DNA from: Neckera pumila
Taxonomy: Eukaryota > Streptophyta > Bryopsida > Hypnales > Neckeraceae
DNA length: 64,000 bases
Reading direction: 5' to 3'
Assembly: GCA_963969595.1 (NCBI GenBank)
Contig: OZ018414.1
Coordinates: 24,597,660-24,661,659, forward strand
A program made the position numbers and the translations under genes. The notes beneath the pieces were generated by a model. It did no database searches. It saw only the letters and a list, made by a program, of their open reading frames with translations, and had not been told where the DNA came from. Of this stretch, positions 35,946 through 49,240 are shown piece by piece; the stretch's first letter is position 1; every line of letters begins with the position of its first letter.

Positions 35946-37268
35946 CTATGTACTAGGGTTGCTTGCTAACCAAGCCCCATATAGAGCCCTACGCATATGT
36001 TCTCCAGCAACTTTTGCTGCACCGCCATCACTAGGCAAACACTGTGCTCTGCGGCCCCTGCCAACAAATGGGTCCGCTACTTGCCCAGGGAACTCTAGTG
36101 CTGGAAGCCATTCTCCGTGGGGCTCGCAGTAGTTATGCAGTACGCAACACGCAATCGTAACAGTCCCGCACTTGTCGATGTTGCCACCAAAGCTCTTCAG
36201 AATCCTCCACCGATTCTTGAGAGCACCAAATGCATGCTCGATGACGACCCTTCCTGTATTGATTGAAGCATCAAACCTCTTCAGATCACAAAAAGCAGGG
36301 TTAGCTGGCTTGTAATTCTTCAGCAGGTAAGGGCGACTCGGGTACGCTGAATCTCCAATCAAATATGGCTTCACTTGTACACCTCTGACCACAATGGTAG
36401 GATCAGATAGAATCCGCCGATGATGCAAATCAAGGTACAAAGAAGACCAATGGAATTGCCCTGCATCGTGAACTCCACTAGGCTACCCTGCACAAACATT
36501 CCAAAAGATTCTGTCCATGTCACAGACCCCCTACAAAACAACACTGTGGAACTTCTTCCGGTTGAAGAAGTCTGCAAGCATGGGTGTAATGTGACTGCTA
36601 GGGCGCCGAGAGAGAGGAATGTGGGTCCCATCTATAGCTCCACAAATGTTAGATAGCCCCGTGGAATTTCTAAACCTCTCCATAATATTCTGCAATCTCT
36701 CCCCAGTCGGTGTGTGAATGTACATGGTAAAAATGCCATGGTCCCGACTACTTAGGACTCTACAACCTTTATCAGTATACTTATGAATTGTGGATGCGCC
36801 ACATCCATACAAGTCATTCATCTTCTCGCATGAATGTCCAGAAGCCAACCGGTAAAGTACCAATTTCACTTGTTTGCGAATTGGTATAGGGGCCCAAACA
36901 AAATAAGGCGCAGGAGACTGTAAAAACGGAGTCAACTCTAAGACCAACTGCTCAAATGCCAAAAAAGACATCCGGAAAGTGTCGAGATACTTTTTATCGA
37001 GCATGTCGTGGGACGTATGCTAGACATCATCTTCTACAACATCGTGGTACACATACTGGCGGGGTTCTACCCACCAAAAACGCCCGTAAAATCGTTGTAG
37101 CCACGCAGCAACCACTACAAAAGGCAACGCAGCCGCACCTGCAGACAATTCTAAAAGGTCTATTGGTACTGGAAGGCGCCTTCGCCTAGGGGAAACCGCC
37201 AAGAAAATAAAAAAGAACGCTAAAAGAAGCAAGTTCGCTTCATTCTCATCAAGTGCCATAACTACCAA
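35946..37268 (-). pseudogene. PIF/Harbinger transposase (DDE), broken by three in-frame TAG codons
   Basis: One reading frame on the minus strand reads through the whole transposase, interrupted by TAG codons after DDV (about 37020), after HSVVL (about 36533) and after NVCAG (about 36485). The catalytic residues are visible: first Asp in GAIDGTHIPL, second in YLIGDSAYPS, Glu in VVIEHAFGALKNRW. An N-terminal helix-turn-helix-like segment (LYGCGASTIHKY) precedes them. All three stops sit where related transposases have Gln (VLQGVCD, AGQPG), so each is a CAG/CAA-to-TAG-type change. Convergent with the SANT-domain ORF at 33309. Not functional as it stands unless stops are suppressed. Confidence 0.9.
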
Positions 37269-38050
37269 GAAACACGAACAAACTTCAAAAACCGTTTGAA
37301 TAACAAGTGAGAACCCTAACTACTTAATCAAACGGGAGAGACTCAAAAAGCTGCTTCCATTGTGTGAAAAGAACCATTAGTGTATGTCGTTATTATTTGT
37401 TTGTAAGATTATTTAAAGGGATTTTTAATTTTTTAGGTTATAATGATGGGGGATTAAAGTTTATAATATGTGCATGATTGAAAAGTTGGAGAATTATTAG
37501 GCCAAAACATAAAGTCTTACCATAATACATACATTATTTGAAGATTGTTGAATTATGAGACCATGACATTAAGACTTCCTAAAGCACATGAATGATTTGA
37601 AGTTGTTGAATTATTGAACCGTGTTATTAAGGCTTCACCTAAACACTTGCATTATTTTGATAATGTAAGATTTTTAAGCCTCCACATTAATGCCTACCTA
37701 AACATGTTGTCTTAGCCTTTCATTTTAAAACAAAAGACAAAGAGTTACCATGCCCTGGCTTCATTGGCTTCCAAAAGCTCCATGTGCGGGATGTTGGGGG
37801 AGCAGCAGCTGCCGGATGGAGTCAACCCCAAGCACTGCTCCCCAAACAAAATTGACCCCTCCCTGCGTGCCCCGTGGATGGCCATGAATTCCATCCACAG
37901 CTGCCGGCAGCGGCAGGGGCCGCATGTGCGAGGGGCTGTTGTTGGGCGCGGAAGACACCGTGTGCCAGGCGAGTGAGAGAATGCAAAGCCCTCGTGTTCG
38001 CCACGTTCCCCGCTCCCGGCGTTCCTAATGTTATGCGTTTCCAACGGGGC
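37269..38050. mobile_element. Probable right part of the Harbinger element
   Basis: Non-coding flank upstream of the transposase. The GC-rich block 37745-38050 ends in a sequence that reads, inward on the minus strand, GGGCCCCGTTGGAAACGC, which resembles PIF/Harbinger ends (GGGCCCGTTTGG-like). The matching inverted terminus on the left was not found, so the element boundary is uncertain. Confidence 0.35.
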
Positions 38051-38680
38051 CCATAAAAAATCCGATTTTGAAAAATCATACTCCGTACTACTAAAATCAC
38101 AACAACCTCTATGATATTACTCAATTTTGAATAATTCAAATTTTGAATTCAATTTTGAATAACATTATAGAAATTCAATTGCTTTTGCAATAGCCATAGG
38201 ATACTTTCTACTATATATTATATATTCTTTTTGTGAAATATTTGAAAGTCAAATGGATATTTCTAAAAAAATTTCAAAGAAACTTTTCAGACAACAAAAC
38301 TATAGATAAATTCCATGTCTTTTTAAAATGTGATATTAAAGAATAAGGAAGCTTCAGCCGCTAGCGTTGCTCTACATATTCAAATGTGACGATTTTACTT
38401 ACATTGTTCACTTGATTAATTTATTCTTATTGCAATGTTTTCATCTTTGCAAAGGTTATTTTGTGAAAATTATGATATGAAGATTTTCTTTAATTACTTT
38501 ATATTGCACTATATAAATTTTTTTAAAGAATATTGTATGAGGATGTCAATATTTTCATTTAAAGGTTATACATACTTTGTTTATCAACATTCTATCACAT
38601 GAAAAATTGATGAAAGTAATATATTTAATGCGTAGCAAAGCAAGCGCCAATTGCTAGTGATTGATTATAATTTTTCTATT
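38051..38680. other. AT-rich stretch, nothing recognised
   Basis: Low-complexity AT-rich sequence, including a short ta-rich tract near 38211-38226. No gene or terminus was found. Confidence 0.3.
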
Positions 38681-38689
38681 CCAGATTTT

Positions 38690-39159
38690 GTGCAAGGGTG
38701 TCCATTGCAGTCTTGGCTTTCTATAGTGTTGAGGGCTCCTAGAAATGAGCCTCAAATACACTAGATCTTGGAGAAAGAATCACATTACAAATTCATTCAA
38801 AAAATTGTAGAATAGATTTTGAGAAGCTGTAAATTAATTAGGGTTGTGCATTATTAAGCCCTTTGACCTCATATTTTTTTGGTGACCAAATTTTTAGATT
38901 TGACATGTAAAAAGGGAATTGAGAGACTTCAAATGGCTTTTACAGTTTTAACACCCTCATGATCAAATCTTATAATCTTTCAATCTATAAGTGATATTGT
39001 TGTATTTTCTTTTCTTGTGTGATTCCTAACATGTCTAATTTGAATTTGTATGGTTATAATTCAAAAAAATTAAAACCTTTTATCAAAATGTTGGCTTTTT
39101 GTTTAGTTTAGAGCAAATTCCTAGATGCTAAAAAAAAGCCTTGGCAGTTTAGGGGTTAA
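38690..39159 (-). mobile_element. TTAA family B element, partial reversed copy
   Basis: Matches the reverse complement of the copies at 49834 and 59440 (gtgcaagggtgtccattgca, tctataagtgatattgttgt, tgtatggttataattcaaaa landmarks) and ends CTTGGCAGTTTAGGGGTTAA at 39159. The far end is missing. A second, shorter partial copy follows at about 39280-39670. Confidence 0.6.
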
Positions 39160-40234
39160 AAAATACCTTATTAAGATATTGTTTTTAATATTTTAATATT
39201 CAAGAAAATTATTCTTAAAGTCTAGTTTTATCATCAAAAATCCAATTTGAAAATGAATGATTATGATATTTTTTTATCAAGATTTGTGCAAGGGTGTCTA
39301 TTGCAAATTTTGATTTTCTAATGTTGTGAACTCTTGGAAATGAGCCTTAAGTACACTAAAACTTGGAGAAAAAATCACATTAAAAATTGATTTAACAAAA
39401 TTGTAGAATAGATTGATTGTAAATTGGTTAAGGTTATGGTTTGTTTTATCCTTCAGTCTCATACTTTTTAGGTGACCAAATTTTTAGATTCTAAATAAGA
39501 AAAGAGGATTAAAAGACTTCAAATCACTTTCACAATTTTAACACCCTCATGATCAAACATTATAATTTTTCAATCCAAAAGTGATATTGTTGTGTTTTCT
39601 TTCCTATGTAATCTCTAAGATGTCTTGTTTGAAGTTGTATGGTTACAATTCAAAAAAAATTGAAATCACTTAGGATCATTGAAAGTTATTTGTTTCTTCA
39701 TTTACCTATCTGCTTTAACTGATTTCACTACCAATGGATTTCAATCAATTATCATTATAACTTTGAATTTCAAATGAAACAATTTGCCAAAAAAAGAATT
39801 TTGCTTTTTAATCCAAATTTGGTATGTTTGATTGGAACATTATGCATGGTTGCTAGTATGTGAGCCTAGGAGCTTGAGCCCAAGAGCCTAGGAGCCTAGG
39901 AGCCTAGCTAGTTTTACAAATTTGACCTATGACCGTGGACCTATATCCGTGAAGAGCTAACTAAGGATTTCGACATGGCCCTATATCTAGAGCGGGAGGT
40001 TTACAATACAAATCATGAAAATGATTCATAGTTTGTATAGTTTTAGAAGAGACAAGGTATAAGGTTTAATGATCATATAAATGAAATAAATCCACCGAAC
40101 ACTAACCAAACAACAAGTAGAATCATAGTGCAATATATCATAAATTAAATCCAAAGCAAAACAAAGCCTTTGCCAATGAAAGGTGATGACAGTGTACTAC
40201 AGACAAAATGAAATCCATCCAATCAATTGACATA
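39160..40234. repeat. Second partial family B copy and unassigned spacer
   Basis: From about 39280 to 39670 the same landmark series as 38690-39100 recurs in the same orientation (gtgcaagggtgtctattgca, aagtgatattgttgtgtttt). From 39670 to 40234 I see nothing except a short gagcctag tandem near 39880-39907. Confidence 0.5.
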
Positions 40235-43200
40235 TCAAGGTGAATCCTCAAAAGACTTTGAGCTGTTCGAGGAGCCTATCATAGAATCACCATTTGACTC
40301 TGCTGCTTCTACATCAATAAAGTCTAAAACACAAGGATCCATAGTAATAAGCTTCTGTCGTGAAGGCCTAGAACGGCCTTGGATGTATGCATTTGCCATA
40401 TCTGTTGCATACATTGGTAAATCAAAAGTCTTCTCTGGGCTTTGGAAGAATGCCGGGTTACAAAAGAAGGGTTGCGTTGTTATAAGGTTGGGACCTACAA
40501 ATTTGATAAGCCATACATTTCGTATTAGTAAATAGTCAAGGACCAAACTTAAAGAATGAATGAAACACAAGACTTACAAGGGTGACTTACTTACTAAAAT
40601 GGGATTTTTTCATCTTTGGCACAATATGACGCAATTCTTCATGTAGGTCATCAGAGGTCAATTTCACAACTTCTGTAGTTGCAGTAGATTTTGGTGCAAT
40701 CTGTTTTGGTGCAAGGCGGATCAATGGAGCTAGAAGTGCATGAAAGATTGCTTTGTCTTCTTTGAGGGCAATAATATGTCTTTCCATTGATCGGCATGCA
40801 AAAATCGAAGCCCCTACCAATGAATTTTTATTAGAGAGTTTTAACATTGAACACATATGAAGGAAATTACAGAGCAACAAAATACAGTAGAATATAAATA
40901 AAAGTAATCATTGACCGGTCGCAGCAATGGCATCCAAAACAAAGTCCCCAGGTATAGTGTAAGAATCGATCAACATATGTATGAACATTTGATCTTTGTG
41001 TTGCCCCCCACGCCATGGAACCTTTCCATTCATCAATCGATCACCCTTCATTGTAAAATTATATAGAAACTCATCACTACTGACATCAAAACATTGGAAT
41101 TCAAGGTTTAGAATGTCTCAGAAGTTGAACTTTGACAGCGGGCAATGCTCCAAGTCCCAAACAAGAAGAGTGACTCTAAAACATTTGGTTTGTAAGGATT
41201 TGTAATCATTAAGTTTTAAAAGCAAATTAAACAAAAATTCAAGAATTACAACTTTTCAAAAGTACATCCTATAAGAAAAAATAATTATACCAATCTTAAA
41301 GAAGTAACCATAGAAGATAAGTGGAGGTGATTTATCCCCCACCACTCCTTTCAGATCTTCACTGCATTTGCTTGACAGAGCTCTAGAATGCTCTTCTTTG
41401 CTGAGGCACTATAAGGATGTATAACAATGAATGCCCCATCGTTGTGAAGATGATTGTCCATGAAATCAAACATAGGTTCCAACCAACCCTCTGATAACGT
41501 GTTCCAAGTGGGTATTTAAGAATCTAGATGACTCACCCCAGGGACCGGCAACCCTTCCGGCTTGTCCACAATGATAAGGTCAAAACCGGGATGCTTGTTG
41601 ATCTGGCCTTGGAACAAACAAGTCCTCTTTGATGCATGCTGAAAAACAAAGTTTTATGTCAATTCTTGAATAAGCCTTGACAATCAATTGAATTAAAAAG
41701 AATGAAGGAAAATGAGGTTGAATGTTGAAGGACTCTCTTTTCCAATGAATGCAACCATGTCGGTATACTCTTGAGTCAATGGACTGTCATCACTACCAAG
41801 TAACTTAGCCATCAACGAGTTGAGTATTAACTCTTCTGAGCAAATCATATCATTATCCTCTAACTGAATCAGTAGAGGTCCATGAGTAATTTTCTCTTCT
41901 GTGAGCGATATATACGAAGACGGTTGTTTAGTACCCAATGTGGAGGTGACAACAACTTGAGAGCCGTCATCAAGCATTGAAGATGCATCACTACCACCGT
42001 GACTCTCTACATTGGCAGTTGATAGCTTGCCTTTCATTGCAACCTTCTCAATAGCCTTCAAAGCTACACGTTCTTTTTTTTGGACATTTCTTTCAATTGC
42101 CTTCTCTACTTTCTCTTCAAATGTTGTTCCATCTTCTTTTCAACTTCAACGTGCTTTGCAATGGCCTTGTCCTTTGCCTCGTCTTACAAGCCTGCAAAGG
42201 CACTTACAACTCTGTCTACCACCTGAGATTCTTCAATGGTTTGCCCTTGTGGGTTTGCCTTAGAAGAACCTCAGTGGTTGGTATAAATGTTGGAACACAT
42301 TTCAAATACCATCCGCATCCATTAAGATGCGCTGAGGGCCATGTCTTCAACTGTGCGGTGTTGAACATACAGTCATCAGACCATGGATCTAACCATGACC
42401 CCAGAAAAGGAGGAAGATTGGATTTTGCAATAGCTCTCTTAGGATACAACTCCAACTTGAAATATCTGCCATAAAATATGTTTTACGTACATAAATGCAT
42501 ATTTAATAGAAAAGGGCAAAATAATTTGAAGAATGAATTAAAAAAAGAACGCATTATTACCTGTAGACAACACGCTTTACATTAAGAGATGAACCATCAT
42601 AATTCTTGAAAGAATCTGAGTACTTGAAGTGTCCCTTCCCCGACAAATCACCATAAAAAGCACTGTCCCACACCTTCATTCTCCAATTCTCCACATACTC
42701 AGATATGGTCTTTGGCTCAAGTGTTGAGTTCATGTCCACATGTATGTTATCTTTGTTTACAATGAGCTCAAAGGATTCTCAAGCACTCTCCTCAATTTGC
42801 ACAAATAACCACAAAGAATTGAAATGACACTCTGAGTGAATTCAATAAGCAAATGTAACTTTAGTCAACGTTGAATCCAACAAATTGTAGCCATTTATAC
42901 ACAAAGCAATAAAATAAAAAAGATAATGACCACATGCACTCACCCCTACATACCACATAGCTTTGTGCAAGAAAGACATCAATCGGTCTTCATTCATAGG
43001 TCTAGGTGGAAACCGGCAAGCCTCCCTTGTTGGAGGGGAAGAATTCCACCACTTGAGCCAACAAACCCTGTAAATGGACTCAGCATTGGAGTTTGCAAGA
43101 AGCTGAAGCTTGTCAAGCGTCAATTCCGGATCCGCATTCAGACTCCAATGTCTCCCAATCTAATCATTCAAAACAAATGTTAGATGCAAAATAATTCTGC

Positions 43201-44859
43201 CAAGATTATTAAATATGAAGAATATATTTTTCAGGATAAAATAAATCGCACTTGTTATTCACCTCAGCAAGCCACTTGGGAGTGAGAGATGGATTTGCAA
43301 CTATCACCATTTTTGCAAGTTTTGAGTACATCTTGGTAGTTTTGTGTTTTCCTCCTTTCTGCATTGCTATTGCAATATCCTCCGCAATATTGTCCGCTTC
43401 AATATTATTCTCATGAAAAATGTGGACAGCAGCATTTGCTGCAATTCTAATTTCATGCTGCACATTAAGTTGTTCAATTAAAATACATCAACTCTTGTTT
43501 TCACAAAAAATACATAAACAGAAAAACAAAATAAGTGGAGCTTGATGAATACTTAAATACATACCCTAAAAATAAAAGCTATAAACACTTCCAATGGCAT
43601 TGAGTACCAAGTATTTTTTACATTTTGCTGGCACTTTCAGAAATCTGATGCACTAAGGATTTCATTGAACTTGTCAAATTCCAAACTTCCGTACTTCTGG
43701 ATTTGGTACAAAGTATGTATCAAATTTGTCTTTACATGGGAATCCTTTGTTTGCCGGACAAGCCGATAAGAATACATGTTAAATTGATACATATAAAAAA
43801 ATGACCAACGATTTCAATTTGCAACACAAAGGAATAAATTCTCACTTGTTAATGTCATGCATGGATTGCATGACAACCCCATTCCTGCCTTTTGTTTCTA
43901 AAACAATGCAGTCTACCGAAATGTGCCAATCCTCTTCTACATGATGTTGCTTTGCAATATGATTCATCCAAGCTTTGTAACAGTGGTTACCATCACAAAT
44001 AAAAAATTTGGAATTCTTCAAATGCCGGAGCTCGCCAACCTTCTGCAAAGTAGCAGAAAATTTCTTATTTTCTTCTTCCCATTTATTCCCCCATTTACTG
44101 GAATCTTGCTCTGACACTTCCATAGACTCATCAGCCTCATTTGTAGTGGACACATAAAAAATGCAAGCACCTTCCCGATAGCCATGGACAAACTCCTGCT
44201 CTAATTTTATTAGATCACATGCAAGAGTGGGCCTAACCATAGGCATGGGAACAAGCCGACACAATGGGATTCGGAGCCTCAACAAATGGTGGGGCTTCAA
44301 ACGTAAACTATTGATGATCCCCACTGAATTAACCTTCAATTCTTGACGAATGTCATGCTCAAACATTGTTGCAGCATTGTCCTCATCTTCTTCCAAGGAC
44401 TCTACATCTTCATCATCGCCTCCCATTTCTGGTTGCTCAGTCTCCGCACTATCTATGCTGTCTAATTGATTTTGGCCTTGCAACTGAGATCCACTCGGTG
44501 TGCAAGGTTCCTACAAACAAAATCACTGTCTTTAAGAGACATATATAAAAAAAAATGAAAATGAAAATTTGAGTTTCTCCTAATACAAATCAATAACTTC
44601 AGAAACAAGTCATCAAGGCTTACCGGCAAGCCTCGGCCATTGATTTTGGCAACAACTGGTGCAATAAAACTCTGATCTTGAGTTTCAGTGCCCTACTCAT
44701 ATATACAAGTCAAGCATGTTATTACTAGTTTTTCACACAATGTTATATTTATGCCACTGTCACAACACAAAATAACCAAACGTTCAAGTGAGATTTGCTA
44801 ACCTCATTGATCAAATGGATAGTTTCCATGCCATTGTGATCTGCATTTGTTGTAAAAAT
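40235..44859 (-). pseudogene. ParB-like + DNA N4/N6 methyltransferase-like gene, multi-exon, decayed
   Basis: Exon-like blocks on the minus strand include 44859-44803, 44692-44624, 44510-43846, about 43770-43567, 43456-43263, about 43157-42950, 42800-42556, 42467-42226, 42178-41700, 41639-41526, 41487-41290, 41207-40917, 40816-40606 and 40494-40235, most with good GT..AG borders; the true start is not visible. The N-terminal part has a ParB/sulfiredoxin-like signature (FFICDGNHCYKAWMNHI). A coiled coil follows (about 42178-42030). The C-terminal part matches a beta-class DNA methyltransferase in motif order: FDLIIVDKPEGLPVPG where DPPY-type motif IV is expected, then SYTIPGDFVLDAIAATG and GASIFACRSMERHIIALKED, the motif I SAM site and following acidic residue. 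In-frame TGA codons (four) and one frameshift near 42125 indicate decay. Confidence 0.65.
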
Positions 44860-47800
44860 CTACATGACAAAATCTTGTGTTTAGTGACAGTCATGGTGGA
44901 AGAATTTAATACTCTTGCAAGAAGTTTAAGTATCCAAATCCAATTACAATCAATAAAAATGAAATATTAAAAATACAAAGTACTAGTCAAATAGATGGCA
45001 CTCTTTTATCAATATTCTCAAAACTGTTTTAGGATTTGGTAGTTTAAAAGAAGAAGGGGCTACAATCTTTTGGTACCGAAAGACTTTGATAGGGCAAGAC
45101 CTATAGCTCTATATTTAAATTGTCAAAGTTATCAATAGTGAGCAATTCATCATTCACTTGGCATTTGATCATCACATACCTCTAATATGAACAATAATAT
45201 GTATTCTAGCATCATCTAATTGCAATACTTTCTATTTCATTACAACTTTAAAATGGCCTTGAATGACTATATCAAAGACTTAAAACCATTACAACTGCTT
45301 GAGTGCAACCAATTAGAGGTGAGGAGATTTTTGAAGCAACTAATGAAAGTTTAGACATTTTGTACTTCAAAGGTTTCCATTCAATGTGAATACACAAACC
45401 GATATTTTCAACTTCATCAATTTCTAAAATATTACTAGAGTGTCAAAAAATTACGAAGCCACTTGGATTGCAGATTAGATTCTCTTGAGTTTGCTAATAA
45501 CCTCATCAAATCTTGTAGTCATTTGACCTTTGAAGATAAAGTGTCTCTTCTAAGGTTCCTACTCTCAAACAAACTTTAATTTTGATGCATGAGGGTCAAG
45601 CATCAAAACATCTTTTGGTAACAAAAGATAAAAAACTAGCCTACTAAAGAACTCTCAAAGTTCTATATGTCCATGAAATTTAGTAGAAAAAGAGCAGCAA
45701 TACCTATGTCCAATTGATTTTCCGTATCAAAAGAGGAATAGACCTTTCTAATTTATGAACAAAATTCTAATTGCTCAATCCATATTCATTCAATCAAAAT
45801 TTAGCATCCAATTACTTAGTATAGAATGTGCATCTAGAATTCAATGTGGTTAATTACCAATATATTGTTCATTAGTTAATGATTTTTATGAGCTCTGTAT
45901 TGGTGATGCTGGAGGTCTTTCATTACCGAAAGACTTCCAGTATCACCAGTATAGAGATAATTTTTTAGAAAACTATTGGTTTCCTACAACAATAACAAGG
46001 TCGTCACTTGGCTACTCATACAACCAAGAGGATTTATTATAATGGAAGAAGGACCCTCAAATAGCTTAGAAAAATGTAGCAAACTCAATCAATGAAAATA
46101 AACGGTGCAAGAGCAAGCCAACGAGGATTCCACTCTTCTTTCACTATATTGATCCAATTAAAGCTGGAATCAAGCTCTATTTGATTTCAACCTAATGCAA
46201 CAAAGTGGAAATAGCAAAACAAAACTCCAAGGCAACAACAATTTCCGGCGTTCTCTAATCTTTGCAAAACCAAAGCTCAAACAAACCAAATCAAACCAAT
46301 TCTCAACAAACTAATACTTCAATGCCCATACTCTCAAAAGTTGCAATTGTGCAAACAACTATGAAAAAGTCTTTTGTTATTGAAAGAAGAATTTACACAC
46401 GTCTACTACGTTCAAAAAATGACAATATGATAGGTTTAAAATCCGTGCATTCACTAGTAATTCCAGCATGTATTAAATGATGTTTCTTTCCAAAGCATGG
46501 AGTATTCATTGTTTACATTTTCTGAGGGAGGATAAGCTAATTTGGACTTTGAAGGAGACATCCAAAATGCAGAGATTGCATAGGTTGCACAGATTGCAAG
46601 CAACTATGCTAGAAAAAACTAGAATAAGACCTTGTTAGGGAACCTAACACAGAGCCTCAATGGATAGAAATTTGCCACCATCTTGACAGTTTATTTGCAG
46701 AGCTAACTTTTTAGGGTTATAATAAAGTCACAATGGTGGCATGGTACCCATACTCTCAAAAGTTGCAACGGTATAAACGACTACAATAAGATCTTTCGGT
46801 ATTGAAAGGAGAATTGGCACACCTATACGGCGCTCTAAAACAAGGCAAAATGATAAGCTGGATTTACAAATGCTTGCCGCACCGGACTTGAAGTTGTGCT
46901 GGGCTGCAGCGGACCTAATTTGTATCTACACCACTCCCTCTTTACACAAGGTGCAACCATTTGCACTGCGTTGCTAAGAGTTACGGTTCTGTGACAAGAC
47001 ATCTCTAAGTTGTACCGCACCTCTTGTGCAACACTCTCTCTTCCGATTTCATGCACAGTTTGTCTTCAAGATTAGAAGAATCAACAATTTGCAAAATTAA
47101 AACACAATGCCCACAACTTTTAATCAAGTCGCACAATCTAATGAGTGACTGTTCGAGTTTGGCGCAATACTTACAAATTGCCACTCTAATATAAACATGC
47201 TATTCATTCATCAAACTAGAGGAGCACAAGAGGTACTCCAAAAAGTTAGTGTCAAGGTCCTTAACCGTAAAACCGCCATGTGCACCCTTAGACAACCTCA
47301 TCCACGGGAATTTTCAAAAGCCCTTCATTCTCGCGGGCCTGGCGGTTTGTGCTTCGTCACAATGTGTTGGCACCGCGACTTAGTTTTGAATGGGTGAACG
47401 TCATATAAGTTTATTGTGAGACTCTAAATTTCTGTTAATTTGATTCATTATTAATATGGCTTGGGGTCCATTCATGATAGTATACAACACTTGGACGAGT
47501 CATTTTTAAATTTTAGTCCCTTAAAGATCAAATGACCAAATTTTTTTGATGAAGTCATCTAAAACTTCACAAAGTCATGACTCATGAGAAATGCACCCCA
47601 AGTAGTTTTGTATTTTTTTGGTAAAAGTAATATTCTATAAATTTTTAAAGTTGAAAAAATAGAATAGCCTATTGACCTTGAATGGACACCTTTAAATTAC
47701 AAATTGTCTAGATTTTCATTGGTTGCTTTAAAAAACTCATCTCTCACCGATGGCACTCAAAAAGTTGTGGTAGTTTTACCACTTCAAAGTGTTCATTTAA

Positions 47801-49240
47801 GGCTATGTTTAAGGTATTGTCAATTGACAAGAGTTGCAATTAGGTGTTATCATTTCAATGTAGACATGCAAGTTTCCAAAAATTGTAAAGAATCTGACTC
47901 ACCTACTTCATTAGGTTCAAGAAGCAACATCAACAATTATTCAATTATGAACCTTTAAGCCATTCTTCTAAATCATGTAGTTTTGAAGCTCAACATAAAA
48001 TGGAAAAGAAAATTAAAGAAAATTGATTTCAAAGACTTGAATATGAATGAAGATTCAACCAACATCTCAAACAACCAAAGCAAGATGGAAATGACTGACT
48101 TACTTCTTCTTGAATTGGACTCAATCTTCTTCAACATTTTCCAAGATGGTTGCCTCCATTGTTGATTAATGAGTCTCAAACTCTAAAAGCTTTCTAGGTT
48201 CCCCTAAAAGAATATTCCTTAATTGTGACAAGGACTTTGCTTGATCTCATCAAGGACTGTAGTAATGCTCCTGGCATCGAATATCTAAGTGAACGAATTA
48301 GTGTGTATTGCTTCTTCTTTTGACTACCCAGTGCAACTAGGACATCTTCTAAGTTTACAAAATCAAATATCTAGTACGCTCCTAAATGCAACACAAATCC
48401 ACTTCCTTCTGAAAGACAAAGAAAATGATGCTCTGAAGTCCTACTACTCAAATGAAACTGCTAATGAGGAATGGATGAGTGGAAGTATTTTAAACCATTC
48501 AGGTTTATTATAGACAGATGCACCACTATAAAGTTAGTTTGAATTTGAAATTATGGCGCCTCTATAGCTGTCAATGCCATTTCTATCATGAATGTGCCGC
48601 CTAGATTTTGCTAAAAAGTATTCATGGGGATTAGTGCACCAAATGTCATTCAAAAAATTAGCTATTCAATAATGGCCCAATCTAATCTTGGATTCAGACC
48701 TGGTGCCATCGTTGAGCATTTACCACCATTAATAGTAAATGCAAAGTACAATGTCATCTTCATCTACAAGTATTTTTTAGTTTATTTACATTTAATTCAT
48801 TTTTTATTGGAAATCATAACGGTTCAATATCAAATACTGTCATGTACATAAGAGTGTGAGACGTTCTTCTGCTATCAATAATATTTTTTGTAGCAAATTG
48901 ACTGCAATGATTTGATTTAGAGGAGAATGGCATCAATTAGAGCTGATGGTTACAAGGTTCCTTTGGTATTGCTTGCAAATGAATTGAGATTAGCAATAGT
49001 TTCTAGTCATATGCTATATGTTAAGGTTCAAATTTGTTGAGTCGTCAATATATGTCAAAGAAGAGGTTCTCTCAGATTTTGGTCAATTGAAGGAATCCAT
49101 CCTATTGTAGTAGTTTCTAGGAGAAGATGGACACTTTTGGACGCTCCCTCCAGGTCGTTTTAGAGCTTTTGGACTCTCGCCTCCCTTCATGGCAGCGTCC
49201 ACGGAGATTCTAAGTCGTCATTCTACTACTTCTACAGTCA
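44860..49240. other. Long AT-rich stretch without recognised genes
   Basis: Possibly contains upstream exons or the promoter of the methyltransferase-like gene, which I could not identify. Short GC-richer islands at 46830-47060 and 47210-47400 have open frames without family resemblance. Small plus-strand frames at 47980-48520 are low-complexity. Two near-matching lines (actctcaaaagttgcaa...) near 46329 and 46751 show a small diverged duplication. No element termini were seen. Confidence 0.3.

Noticed and set aside
40235..44859. Selenocysteine or a variant genetic code explaining the TGA codons
   Set aside because: Host genes here use TGA and TAG as ordinary stops or avoid them, a frameshift is also present, and the TGA sites fit decayed Trp or Arg codons.
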